A stretch of 30,130 nucleotides of DNA from Bacteroidaceae bacterium (GTDB lineage: Bacteria; Bacteroidota; Bacteroidia; Bacteroidales; Bacteroidaceae), in contig JAEDIG010000012.1 in assembly GCA_016292545.1 (NCBI GenBank), forward strand, positions 1-30,130, given 5' to 3'. The notes under the pieces are model-generated. The model did no database searches and had not been told where the DNA came from. It saw nothing but the letters and a program-made list of their open reading frames with translations. The stretch's first letter is position 1, and each line of letters starts with the position of its first letter. The position numbers were made by a program, and so were the translations under genes. Of the stretch, positions 1 through 8,003 are shown piece after piece.

Positions 1-117
1 GACGATACGTTTGCGTTTATCTGATTCGTAAGATTCTTCAACGGGTCTTTTCGTTGCATACATTTTTTGATTCAACTTTCGTTGGGTTCAATTTCATTGT
101 GAATGAGCGTATGAGCA

Positions 118-372
118 CGCCCCGAAGGGGCAACCTGCTACTAGCCCAGGGCAGAATGGAGCGGAGCGGAATGGCACCCTGGGTATCAATATGGTTAACT
201 ATCCATCGCCCTGAAGGGGCAAAAGCCGGACTACCAGTAATGGCTTGGGTGTGTTTCTCCTACATGTAGTCCGGCTTTTGCCCCTTCAGGGCGACGGTTG
301 CTCTGTGGTGCGTGATACCCAGGGTGCCGCTTCGCTCTGCCCTGGGCTGATGGCTTCTGCCCCTTCAGGGCG
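118..372. repeat. Nested inverted repeat (REP/MITE-like), about 255 bp
   Basis: The stretch folds on itself. The innermost arms, 206-234 and 266-294, are a perfect 29-bp inverted repeat around a 31-base loop. Further out, 173-188 pairs perfectly with 313-328 (16 bp) and 143-153 with 338-348 (11 bp). The outermost units at about 118-131 and 359-372 are copies of the same GAAGGGGC-type palindrome found inside the inner arms. Two unit types therefore alternate: one built on gcccc(t/g)gaaggggc and one on agcccagggc/caccctgggta. I see no transposase. The structure suggests a non-autonomous palindromic intergenic repeat rather than a terminator. Short open frames across it are by-products of its composition. 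Confidence 0.85.
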
Positions 373-511
373 TGGAATGCTGGAGAATATTGATTAACAA
401 AATGGTCTTGTATGAAACCGCTATTTTGAACACCTTACCTGAAAGGGCTACACAATGGATGATAGGGTGATAATCCTATTATAATCAAACGGCTACACAA
501 TAAAAAGTAGA

Positions 512-591
512 GGCGGCATAATTCCATATAGGATTGTTAATCCCATCGCACACGTGGCCCTCCGTAGGCGCGGATATGAAATTATGTCGCC
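512..591 (-). terminator. Large hairpin behind the oxidoreductase gene
   Basis: Bases 512-529 pair with 574-591 over 18 positions with two imperfect pairs. A small inner hairpin (531-535 with 539-543) lies in the loop. It starts 15 bases past the stop codon of the leftward oxidoreductase gene and is followed on the minus strand by TCTACTTTTTATTG, so it could terminate that transcript. The plus-strand side also ends in a short T run, so it may work both ways. The long loop (44 bases) makes it atypical, and it could instead be another intergenic repeat. Confidence 0.5.
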
Positions 592-606
592 CCTTTTTGG
601 AATAAA

Positions 607-1647
607 CTACTTGTTCTCCGGAATATCTATTGTGCGGCCTTCCTGGCTGCTCTTGATGGCTGCAAATACAGCACGCATGGCAGGCAATACACTCTGGCCG
701 GAAATCTGGTTGGCCGTGCGGCCCTCCAAAGTGTCGATGAAGAGGTCTATGATGCCCGACTTCGTCTGGTTGTCATTGGTCTGTATCTGCTCCACATCCA
801 TCATGGTGCGCTCACCGCCTATCATATTCATTTCGATGGAATGACCCGTGTCATAGATGCGCATATTGCCGCGTGTGCCATAGATGACGGTTGAGTTGTC
901 CTCCTGACCGTAATAGGTCCAGCTGGCGGTCATGGTGCCCACCACACCATTGGCCATCGTGTAGATACACAAGGCATTGTCGTCCACACTAATGGGATTT
1001 CCTTCGGGGTCGGTCTTGTCGAGCGTGGTAATCTGTGCACATACAGAGGTGACACGGGTGTCCAGAAGATGCTGGATAAGGTCGGTCTTGTGGATGCCCA
1101 AATCGGCCATCACACCCATGGCAGCCAAACTCTTGTTGAAGAACCATGAGTTCTTTCCAGGGTCCACACTCCATGTTTCGGGACCGCTGTGGCCAAAACA
1201 AGTGCGGAAGGTGAGCGGACGCCCAATCCATCCATCCTGGATGAGCTTGCGGGCCACCATGTGTGCCTTGGCCAACCGCTGGTTCTGTCCTATCATAAGG
1301 ATGCGTCCGCATTCATCGGCCACACGCACCATTTCATCGCATTCCTCTATATTGATAGCCATGGGTTTCTCGCACAATACATCCTTGCCTGCACGCAAGG
1401 CAGCCAATGTGACGGGTGCATGGGCATGATTGGCCACACACACACTTACCGCATCTATCTCAGGATCGGCAAGCAATTCCTCCAGTGTATTGTAGCTCTT
1501 GGCATTATATTGCTTGGCCAATTGAGCAGCACGCTCTAGGTTCATGTCAAAGAGTCCTACAATACGTGCTTCGGGATTGGCTGCATACTCAGGGATATGG
1601 CGCACCTGGGAAATTTTTCCGCATCCTATTATTCCTATTCCTTTCAT
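607..1647 (-). CDS. Gfo/Idh/MocA family NAD(P)-dependent oxidoreductase
   Basis: 346 residues, the usual size for this family of sugar, inositol or deoxy-sugar dehydrogenases. The N-terminus is a Rossmann dinucleotide-binding motif (GIIGCGKIS, residues 4-12). The family EKP motif lies in LCEKPMAIN near residue 94, and the C-terminal catalytic region contains MADLGIHKTDLIQHLL near residues 180-195, where the H and D fit the usual catalytic/substrate-binding signature. No signal peptide or membrane segment is seen, so it is probably cytosolic. It has its own promoter upstream and a hairpin downstream, so it appears to be transcribed alone. The substrate cannot be told from sequence; GH109-like or inositol dehydrogenase activity are possible family roles. 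Confidence 0.9.
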   Translation of the reverse strand: MKGIGIIGCGKISQVRHIPEYAANPEARIVGLFDMNLERAAQLAKQYNAKSYNTLEELLADPEIDAVSVCVANHAHAPVTLAALRAGKDVLCEKPMAINIEECDEMVRVADECGRILMIGQNQRLAKAHMVARKLIQDGWIGRPLTFRTCFGHSGPETWSVDPGKNSWFFNKSLAAMGVMADLGIHKTDLIQHLLDTRVTSVCAQITTLDKTDPEGNPISVDDNALCIYTMANGVVGTMTASWTYYGQEDNSTVIYGTRGNMRIYDTGHSIEMNMIGGERTMMDVEQIQTNDNQTKSGIIDLFIDTLEGRTANQISGQSVLPAMRAVFAAIKSSQEGRTIDIPENK

Positions 1648-1716
1648 AAGTAGATAATGGTTTTTAGTGAGTTATTATTTAAGGTCAAATATGATTGAAT
1701 TCTACTTTATCAACGG

Positions 1717-1747
1717 CAAATTTACAACTTTTTTCCTTTAGCTACAA
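1717..1747 (-). promoter_or_regulatory. Promoter of the Gfo/Idh/MocA gene
   Basis: On the minus strand a -33 TTG (1747-1745) is followed after exactly 20 bases by TAAATTTG (1724-1717), matching the Bacteroidota consensus TTG-(19-21)-TAnnTTTG. The start codon lies about 70 bases downstream. Confidence 0.65.
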
Positions 1748-1794
1748 GACTACCCGCATATTTTTCATTATCCATGCTCCAAATAGGCTGCAAT

Positions 1795-4700
1795 TCAAAA
1801 CTCACCCTTGCAATATTTATCAGGGAGAACATCTATATAACCGCCTTTGCTACGGACGTATGAGATGAGATGAACAAACACAGGTATTTCGGACAACAGG
1901 GCGGGATTGCCGATGAGGACAAGACGAAGACGGGCACGCGTCATGGCCACATTCAACTTGCGGTCGATGGTAATCCCCTCCTCCTCAAAAATGTTGTTTG
2001 CAAGAAAATTGAGCTGATAGCGACGATGTACCGTAAAACCATATATAATATAGTCGCGCTGGCTTCCCTGATAGCGTTCCACCGTGTCGATGGTGATGTG
2101 ATGGAGAATCTCCACCCCATACTTGCCTATGGCATTGCGGACGGCGGAAATCTGATTGCGATAGGGAACTATCACACCCACCGTAGTGTCGGGAAGAAAG
2201 GTTTCCTTCTGTAGCAAATACACATGGAAAACAGTGGCTGCTATCATTGCTGCCTCCGTTTCGTTGGTTTTGGCAGAAGGAGAGGTATGTATGGGTGGAG
2301 AAGCCACGAAAGCTATGCGCAAGGATGTGAGCATACGCAATAGGCCATTGGATGAATCCATGCATACGGAAGGCTGCAACTGATGGGAGAGCGGAACCAC
2401 ACTGAGCCGGCTCTGATAGAAAGCATGGTTGGGGAAGTCGGCTATGTCGGTGTGCATGCGTCCCTGACGGGTTAGCATGTACACAAAGCGTTCGTCGTAG
2501 CCATTGCCACTACGGAACTGCTTCAGCAGCCTCTCGAACAGCGAAAGCCTGCAATCGGTGAGATGAATGGCATTGAGCAAAGGATCATCCACACACGACT
2601 CTTCGGGCGACTGCTGCACTACGGCAGGCAGCTGCTTGTGGTCGCCTATGAACACAAATCTTTCGATGCAACTTTCTCCGTTTTTTTGCGCACCCAATAG
2701 TCCTATCAGATGCGGTTCCAGTATCTGTGACGACTCGTCCACTATGGCCAGTGAGAAATGCTTTATCTGGAGCAGGGAAATGTGCGACTGGAGGGAAGCC
2801 GTGGTGCCACAGAACACGCGTGTGCGGTTGATAAGCTGGCATATACCGTTTCCACCTTCCACCTTTTTCGACTGCATGCTCAGCAGATACGGACGATAGG
2901 GCTCTGCACATGAAAGTTCCGACCCTATGCGGATGAAATTTAAACGCATATCCACCAGTTTGCTGCAAATCTCGTCTACCGCCCTGTTGGTGTAGGAAAG
3001 GAGCAGCACATTGGCAGACGGGCAAAGCAATTCCTCCCTGAGCAAGTTCACCAGTCCGAAGGAAGTTTTTCCCGTGCCCGGAGGACCTATGATGAGAAAA
3101 ATGTCGCGCGACTGCATGGCTCTCGTCACCAAGGTGTTGAAACCACCATATTCACCTCTTATCTTTATTTTTTCGTCCACCCTGGGCATACGCTGGAAAA
3201 GAAGCAGCTGTCTGCGATGCAAAGGTGCTGAAAGGAAACTTTGCAACGATGCATACAGTGAACCCGAAACCGAATCGAAAAAATCGTGCTCAATGGCCCA
3301 ATATACTTTTTCAGGAGTGGCAAACACCTTTCTGTCGGTTTGCACATTGCGCAAGCGCAACAATATTTCTTCCTTTCCTATCTGCTCTATGCCAGCCCTT
3401 ATCACCATCTGCGCACAGGCATTTGGAACTGCCGATTCCGCATAAGGATAAAGTATTACTATATCGCCCACACGGAAATTGGAAGACTCAGTCATCTGCC
3501 CATCTCCGAAACGCAACTTCACAGAAACCACAGCCGACTTATCCATGCCCACATCACACACCGTGAGTCCGTCATAGATGTTGCCCGCAGCCTTCTTGTC
3601 GGCCAACGTATCGTGCCACACAGAGGCAAACCCCGAATTTTCCTTCATCTTGGATCCTAGTTTGGCATGCAACTGCTCGTTGGCCACAAAGCGCATGAAG
3701 CGCAGACAATAGTGCAACTCAAGCCGGGAAGCCTTGTGAAAGGGAGAAAGCAGGACATCCAGCTGCGGACGTGTGTATTGCTGCCACAACCTGCCCGACA
3801 CATGCTTGGTGTTGAGCATTTCGGGAGTGAGTTTGGCCAATACGCCGAAACCCTCCCTTGCATACCCCATCTCGCACCATGCCAATAGGTTGCGCATCCT
3901 GATGGCTCTCAGGAAAAGAGCGGGCATAGGAGGAATGGAAAGCAATCCTCTGGCATACTTGGAATAAAGCAGCATCATGTGGATGTTGTCGGCATAGCGG
4001 CTGAATTCATACTGGTAGAGCGCACGATAGAGGATGGCCTGGACAGCGTGCATCTCCTTTGCCACAGGGCAGTCGGCATTCCTGGCAGAGGGCACATACT
4101 CGCCCTTGCCCGACTTCTGCTCTATGATGGTAGACTTTCCGTTGTTCTCATAGAGGAAGTCGAATCTTCCCTGTATGCCCAACACCTCGCTGAAGAAGGA
4201 AGGCTCCAGCATCACAGCCTTCTTGTTGAAACCACCGATGGAGGCAGGAAGTGAATGGTTTATGAAATTATCTATATTCACTTTCTGCCTGCGTGCTTCA
4301 TCCAGAAAAGCAGCATATCCCTGTCGGTCGGTGAGTTCGGGACAAGTAATCATGTCGAGCGCATTTTCCTGCACGTATTCCTTCATTCGTGCTTCGAAAG
4401 AGATGTTCCGGTCGTGAACTGTGTCGTCGAGCAATTGTCCGGCAAGGTTACCCAGATGGATGGCCTTGGTGTTTGGAAAAGGTTTTATATTTTTTATAAT
4501 TTGGATATAAGGCGATTCGGCATACGATTCGAAACAGCCGGCAATGGAAGTAACGTTTATAAGAACATCAGGCTCATAGATGATAAGTTCGGGATGCCAT
4601 ATATCGCTGTTCTCCTGCTTGCGCACACGCACCAGATTGAGCTGGACACCTTTTGAAAGAATATGCTGAAGATAATCCCAACTGCCTGTGCCATCACGCG

Positions 4701-5202
4701 TAAGGGTGGCGTTTTCTGCTCCATAGCATATCTTCAGGGTGGTTGCGTTTTCCTCTTCGGTAGCCCATATATAGCGGTCGTCCCATCGCTCCACCACCAC
4801 ACGCAACACTTTTCTTTCAAACGTGCCCCATGTGCTTTTCCTGTCCGCCCTGGGAAACCTTTCCTTCAGCACAGGCGGAATATCCTCCTTTCCGCACAGA
4901 TGATACACCAGGAAGCATACAGCCTTCAGATGGTGGGGAAAGGCGGCAGCCATTTCTTCGGCTCCCTCTTCGGCCTTGCGGTTGTATTCGGGAAAAAGCT
5001 GCTTACGCGTATGCTGGATGAGCAAAGCCACAGGATGGGGTACATCGTACTCCTTGATGCAATAGTCCACCTTAGAGAAAAAGCCTACAAACGAAAGGCG
5101 GCACTCCTGCACCGCCTGATCCACAACCTGCGAGAATACATGACGCAAAAGGTCGTAGCTGCGCACCAATGCCACATCATTCCCACAAGCTGCGCAAAGC
5201 AT
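1795..5202 (-). CDS. Cas4-like PD-(D/E)XK nuclease fused to Dna2/Upf1-type SF1 helicase
   Basis: About 1135 residues from the ATG at 5202. The open frame extends to 5331, but that part overlaps the nadA 3' end, so the ATG 35 bases after the nadA stop is preferred. The first ~340 residues are unrecognised. Residues ~346-392 carry a RecB/Cas4-type nuclease signature: RFD (D348), then IEQKSGK (E361, K363), then a QAILY motif matching QxxxY. The helicase follows: Walker A GPPGTGKT (~706-713), VDESSQ (~821-826), GDHKQLP (~853-859), a QGRMH arginine motif, TVERYQGSQRD, and NVAMTRARLRL at the C-terminal side. All expected SF1B motifs are present, so it should be an active ATPase and nuclease on DNA. 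This order resembles eukaryotic Dna2. A role in repair, replication or defence is plausible, but the sequence does not decide between them. It probably shares a transcript with nadA. Confidence 0.85.
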   Translation of the reverse strand: MLCAACGNDVALVRSYDLLRHVFSQVVDQAVQECRLSFVGFFSKVDYCIKEYDVPHPVALLIQHTRKQLFPEYNRKAEEGAEEMAAAFPHHLKAVCFLVYHLCGKEDIPPVLKERFPRADRKSTWGTFERKVLRVVVERWDDRYIWATEEENATTLKICYGAENATLTRDGTGSWDYLQHILSKGVQLNLVRVRKQENSDIWHPELIIYEPDVLINVTSIAGCFESYAESPYIQIIKNIKPFPNTKAIHLGNLAGQLLDDTVHDRNISFEARMKEYVQENALDMITCPELTDRQGYAAFLDEARRQKVNIDNFINHSLPASIGGFNKKAVMLEPSFFSEVLGIQGRFDFLYENNGKSTIIEQKSGKGEYVPSARNADCPVAKEMHAVQAILYRALYQYEFSRYADNIHMMLLYSKYARGLLSIPPMPALFLRAIRMRNLLAWCEMGYAREGFGVLAKLTPEMLNTKHVSGRLWQQYTRPQLDVLLSPFHKASRLELHYCLRFMRFVANEQLHAKLGSKMKENSGFASVWHDTLADKKAAGNIYDGLTVCDVGMDKSAVVSVKLRFGDGQMTESSNFRVGDIVILYPYAESAVPNACAQMVIRAGIEQIGKEEILLRLRNVQTDRKVFATPEKVYWAIEHDFFDSVSGSLYASLQSFLSAPLHRRQLLLFQRMPRVDEKIKIRGEYGGFNTLVTRAMQSRDIFLIIGPPGTGKTSFGLVNLLREELLCPSANVLLLSYTNRAVDEICSKLVDMRLNFIRIGSELSCAEPYRPYLLSMQSKKVEGGNGICQLINRTRVFCGTTASLQSHISLLQIKHFSLAIVDESSQILEPHLIGLLGAQKNGESCIERFVFIGDHKQLPAVVQQSPEESCVDDPLLNAIHLTDCRLSLFERLLKQFRSGNGYDERFVYMLTRQGRMHTDIADFPNHAFYQSRLSVVPLSHQLQPSVCMDSSNGLLRMLTSLRIAFVASPPIHTSPSAKTNETEAAMIAATVFHVYLLQKETFLPDTTVGVIVPYRNQISAVRNAIGKYGVEILHHITIDTVERYQGSQRDYIIYGFTVHRRYQLNFLANNIFEEEGITIDRKLNVAMTRARLRLVLIGNPALLSEIPVFVHLISYVRSKGGYIDVLPDKYCKGEF

Positions 5203-5237
5203 ATTGTAGAAAGATGCGGCCGTATCCTTCAGATGGT

Positions 5238-6242
5238 TCAAAGGCCCAGCTTTTTGCTTATCTCCAACATCCTGTTGATGGGACGGACGGCCTTTTGGGC
5301 CACCTTCTCGTCCACCTCGATGCTGGGCCATTCATACCTGAGGCAATTGTAGAGTTTCTCAAGCGTTACGAGCTTCATGTAGTTGCACTCGTTGCATGCG
5401 CATGTGCTGTCGTTGGGAGGGGCAGGAATGAAAGTCTTCTGCGGACATGCCTTCTGCATTTCGTGGAGGATGCCGCTTTCTGTGGCCACAATGAAGGTGG
5501 TGGCCTCGTCGGCTATGCTATACTTGAGCAAGGCAGCCGTGGAACCCACCTTGTCGGCCACCTTCACCACAGGACCCTTGCACTCGGGATGCACCAGTAT
5601 CTTGGCATCCGGGTGCTGCTCCTTGAGCTGGAGAATTTTCTCCAAAGAGAATTTCTCATGCACATGGCATGCACCATGCCACAGCACCATGTTCCTGCCC
5701 GTGATGCTGTTGATGTATCCTCCCAGGTTCTGGTCGGGACCAAAGATGATGGGCGTATCCTTGGGGAAACTCTCCACTATCTGGCGGGCATTGCTGCTCG
5801 TCACCACCACGTCAGTCACAGCCTTGGTAGCAGCCGTGGTGTTCACGTAGCTAATCACCGTGTGTCCGGGGTGCTCATTGATGAAAGCTTCAAACTCGTC
5901 GGCAGGACAACTGTCGGCCAGCGAACAGCCTGCATTCAGGTCGGGCACCAGCACCTTCTTGTCGGGACAAAGAATCTTAGCCGTTTCCCCCATGAAGTGG
6001 ACGCCACAGAGCACAATGATGTCGGCATCCGTCTGGGCAGCCTTTTGCGCAAGCGCCAGCGAGTCGCCCACAAAGTCGGCCACATCCTGGATGACACCTT
6101 CGGTGTAGTAGTGCGACATGATGATGGCGTTCTTCTCCACGCACATTCTGCGTATCGCCTTCTTCAGGTCCACTCCCTGCGGAATGTCGGCTGCTGCATA
6201 TCCTTTCTCTTTCCAATCGTTTTCAACCATAGTTGTCGTCAT
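5238..6242 (-). CDS. nadA: Quinolinate synthase NadA
   Basis: 334 residues. It condenses iminoaspartate with dihydroxyacetone phosphate to quinolinate in de novo NAD synthesis and needs a [4Fe-4S] cluster. The three expected cluster cysteines are visible: AGCSLADSC (C106), WHGACHVHE (C192), and CACNEC (one of C281/C283/C286). Other family signatures are SHYYTEGVIQDVADFVGDS near the N-terminus, VHFMGETAKIL, VNTTAATKAVTD and LVHPEC. There is no signal peptide, so it is cytosolic. The usual partner nadB is not in the window. The first ATG (6242) gives a normal N-terminus; M5 is an alternative. It is divergent from the methyltransferase gene across the DnaA-box-rich gap and is followed after 35 bases by the nuclease-helicase. 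Confidence 0.97.
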   Translation of the reverse strand: MTTTMVENDWKEKGYAAADIPQGVDLKKAIRRMCVEKNAIIMSHYYTEGVIQDVADFVGDSLALAQKAAQTDADIIVLCGVHFMGETAKILCPDKKVLVPDLNAGCSLADSCPADEFEAFINEHPGHTVISYVNTTAATKAVTDVVVTSSNARQIVESFPKDTPIIFGPDQNLGGYINSITGRNMVLWHGACHVHEKFSLEKILQLKEQHPDAKILVHPECKGPVVKVADKVGSTAALLKYSIADEATTFIVATESGILHEMQKACPQKTFIPAPPNDSTCACNECNYMKLVTLEKLYNCLRYEWPSIEVDEKVAQKAVRPINRMLEISKKLGL

Positions 6243-6627
6243 TTCATTTTATTATTTATATTATTTTCTTTTTTCAATTAATCTAATGATGATATTGATG
6301 GCACGTTGATAGTGTTGATAAAAAGGGGGCTTTCCGGGCCCTGTTGATATTTTGCCATTTATGCTCATGCTTATCCACAATTCTCTTGCCTTGCTTCATC
6401 CTTGATTTATAATGTGTCCGTATAAGCCTGTCTGCAGGTTTTCAACAGCTGTTTATAATTGCAAATTTAATAACTTTCCCTCAAATATGGAGTAAATAAC
6501 CTCCAAAATTTGCTTGTAAAAGTTGTTTTATTGTTGTTGATAATTATTTTGCTGCTCTAGCTTGCCTCAGTTTTCAACATAAATGGCTATCTTTGTGCAT
6601 AAGTTTCAAACAATATTTTTATAAGTT
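6243..6627. other. Candidate oriC / DnaA-box cluster
   Basis: This gap between two divergent genes has two perfect DnaA boxes (TTATCCACA): 6371-6379 on the plus strand and 6594-6602 as TGTGCATAA, the minus-strand form. Near matches are TGTTGATAA at 6313-6321 and 6535-6543, TGTTGATAT at 6342-6350, TTTTCAACA at 6439-6447 and 6571-6579, and TGTTTATAA at 6450-6458. An AT-rich stretch (6243-6295) at the left edge could be an unwinding element. DnaA-box clusters beside AT-rich DNA between divergent genes are usual for bacterial origins, and in Bacteroidota the origin is often away from dnaA. Whether this is the functional origin is inferred; it could also be a DnaA-titrating or DnaA-regulated site. 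Confidence 0.5.
6588..6595 (+). promoter_or_regulatory. -7 promoter element of the RNA methyltransferase gene
   Basis: TATCTTTG matches TAnnTTTG exactly and lies 38 bases before the ATG at 6634. The nearest upstream TTG (6562-6564) is 23 bases away, slightly too far for a standard -33. The element overlaps the DnaA box at 6594-6602, so DnaA binding could affect this promoter. Confidence 0.45.
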
Positions 6628-6633
6628 GTGAAT

Positions 6634-7170
6634 ATGAGAAAACTGACGGTATTGGAGATGAACCGCATGAGTGTGGAAGATTTCCACAAGGCCGACAAAT
6701 TGTCTTTGGTGGTGGTGCTCGACAATGTGAGGAGTATGTACAACGTGGGTTCCGTGTTTCGCACGGGCGATGCCTTTCGCATAGCGGGCATCATTTTGTG
6801 TGGCATCACATGCCGGCCGCCTCATGTGGAAATCCACAAAACGGCCTTGGGGGCGGAGGATAGTGTGGAATGGGAATATTTTGAGCATACTACGGATGCA
6901 GTGGAAAAATTGCGCGAGCGTGGCTTCACCATATTGGCGGTGGAGCAATGCGAGGGAAGCACCATGCTGCAGCATTTTCGTGCAGACAGGGAAAGGAAAT
7001 ATGCAGTGGTGTTGGGCAACGAGGTGAAGGGCGTGCAGCAGCAGGTGGTAGACAACTGCGACGGTTGCCTGGAGATACCTCAGTTCGGCACCAAGCACAG
7101 CATGAATGTGTCCGTTACGGCCGGCATAGTGATATGGCACTTTGCCAGCACCCGGTTGTTGGAGATGTGA
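6634..7170 (+). CDS. SpoU/TrmH-family RNA 2'-O-methyltransferase
   Basis: 178 residues from the ATG at 6634; a GTG two codons earlier is possible but less likely. The three SPOUT motifs are clear: motif 1 NVGSVFRTGDAF (~30-41), motif 2 VLGNEVKGV (~126-134), motif 3 LEIPQFGTKHSMNVSVTAG (~145-165). These form the trefoil knot that binds S-adenosylmethionine and transfers methyl to a ribose 2'-OH of tRNA or rRNA. The protein lacks the N-terminal substrate-binding domain of the longer RlmB type, so it is a minimal member; the target nucleotide cannot be predicted. It ends 11 bases before the convergent pflA gene, with no obvious terminator between them. Confidence 0.92.
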   Translation: MRKLTVLEMNRMSVEDFHKADKLSLVVVLDNVRSMYNVGSVFRTGDAFRIAGIILCGITCRPPHVEIHKTALGAEDSVEWEYFEHTTDAVEKLRERGFTILAVEQCEGSTMLQHFRADRERKYAVVLGNEVKGVQQQVVDNCDGCLEIPQFGTKHSMNVSVTAGIVIWHFASTRLLEM

Positions 7171-7181
7171 ATAGAGGTAGT

Positions 7182-7904
7182 TTACAGCGTGGGTTTGTAG
7201 AAAGAAAGCATCTGCCTTATTTCCTTTGTGCGTTCTGCAGACAGCGGCTCCACTCCCTGCAAGGGGTAGGGGATGTGCATAAGTTCATATTTGTGGATTC
7301 CCAATGTGTGGTAGGGGAGAATTTCTATTTTCTTAACCACACTGTATTTGGCCACATGTTTTCCCAGTTCGTTGAGCCAATGGTCATCGTCTGTAAGCCC
7401 GGGCACCACCACATGTCGCACCCACACATCTATTCCCCTGCTTTGAAGTTCGTCCAGAAAACGCAGGTTGTTTTCTATCCTTGCTCCTGTGAGCACGGGA
7501 TATAGCTCGGGGTTCATGGTCTTTATGTCGAGCAGCACCAGATTGGTGTGGTCGAGCACAGCCAATGCTTTTGGAGTGCAATAGGCACCGCTTGTGTCTA
7601 TAGCCGTGTGTAGTCCTTCCTGTTGGCATAGGGAAAGGAATTCCCTTGCAAAATCGGCCTGCATAAGGGGTTCTCCGCCCGAAAGTGTTACACCTCCCTT
7701 GGCAATGAAACTCCTGTAGCGTACCACCTCGTTGAGCAATTCCTGCGGGGTGAGTTCATACTGGCATTCCCCCTTTTGATTCCATGTGTCGGGGTTGTGG
7801 CAAAACTGGCATCTGAGCGGACAGCCTTGCATAAAGGCCACAAATCGGATACCTGGCCCGTCTACTGTGCCGAAGGATTCCATCGAATGGATTCTACCTT
7901 TCAT
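7182..7904 (-). CDS. pflA: Pyruvate formate-lyase activating enzyme
   Basis: 240 residues from the ATG at 7904. The frame stays open to 7979, but the extra 25 residues run through an intergenic hairpin and do not match the family. It is a radical-SAM enzyme that installs the glycyl radical on PflB. The cluster motif is CPLRCQFC (C28, C32, C35), giving the CxxxCxxC pattern. SFGTVDGPGIR near the N-terminus and LSGGEP (SAM binding) are typical of PFL activases, and TSGAYC and LLDIKTMNPELY follow. It is cytosolic. It lies downstream of pflB in the same direction, separated by 99 bases that hold a perfect hairpin, so the two are probably co-transcribed with less activase than lyase. Confidence 0.96.
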   Translation of the reverse strand: MKGRIHSMESFGTVDGPGIRFVAFMQGCPLRCQFCHNPDTWNQKGECQYELTPQELLNEVVRYRSFIAKGGVTLSGGEPLMQADFAREFLSLCQQEGLHTAIDTSGAYCTPKALAVLDHTNLVLLDIKTMNPELYPVLTGARIENNLRFLDELQSRGIDVWVRHVVVPGLTDDDHWLNELGKHVAKYSVVKKIEILPYHTLGIHKYELMHIPYPLQGVEPLSAERTKEIRQMLSFYKPTL

Positions 7905-7940
7905 ATTCCTATTATTAATAATGTATGGAAAGATATGAAA

Positions 7941-7979
7941 ATGTTCGGGCGTTGTGGTTTTACCCTTGCGCCCGAACAT
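7941..7979 (-). terminator. Hairpin between pflB and pflA
   Basis: Bases 7941-7951 pair perfectly with 7969-7979 (11 bp, GC-rich, 17-base loop). On the minus strand it comes 24 bases after the pflB stop and is followed by TTTCATATC, a weak T tract. It could act as a partial terminator or as an mRNA-stabilising processing site that sets the pflB/pflA ratio. Confidence 0.55.
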
Positions 7980-8003
7980 ACTCTTATTATATATTTGCAG
8001 GAA

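Larger units (their letters stand above)
1..606. other. Gene-free stretch with repeats
   Basis: No convincing gene is seen here. Bases 1-117 are unremarkable. Bases 118-372 are the nested inverted repeat. Bases 373-511 are AT-rich with no recognised signal. Bases 512-591 hold the hairpin described separately. A gene ending or starting just left of base 1 cannot be excluded. Confidence 0.6.

Noticed and set aside
5203..5331. Extension of the nuclease-helicase to the ATG at 5331
   Set aside because: The extra 43 residues lie inside the nadA coding end in another frame and look like shadow sequence; the ATG at 5202 is preferred.
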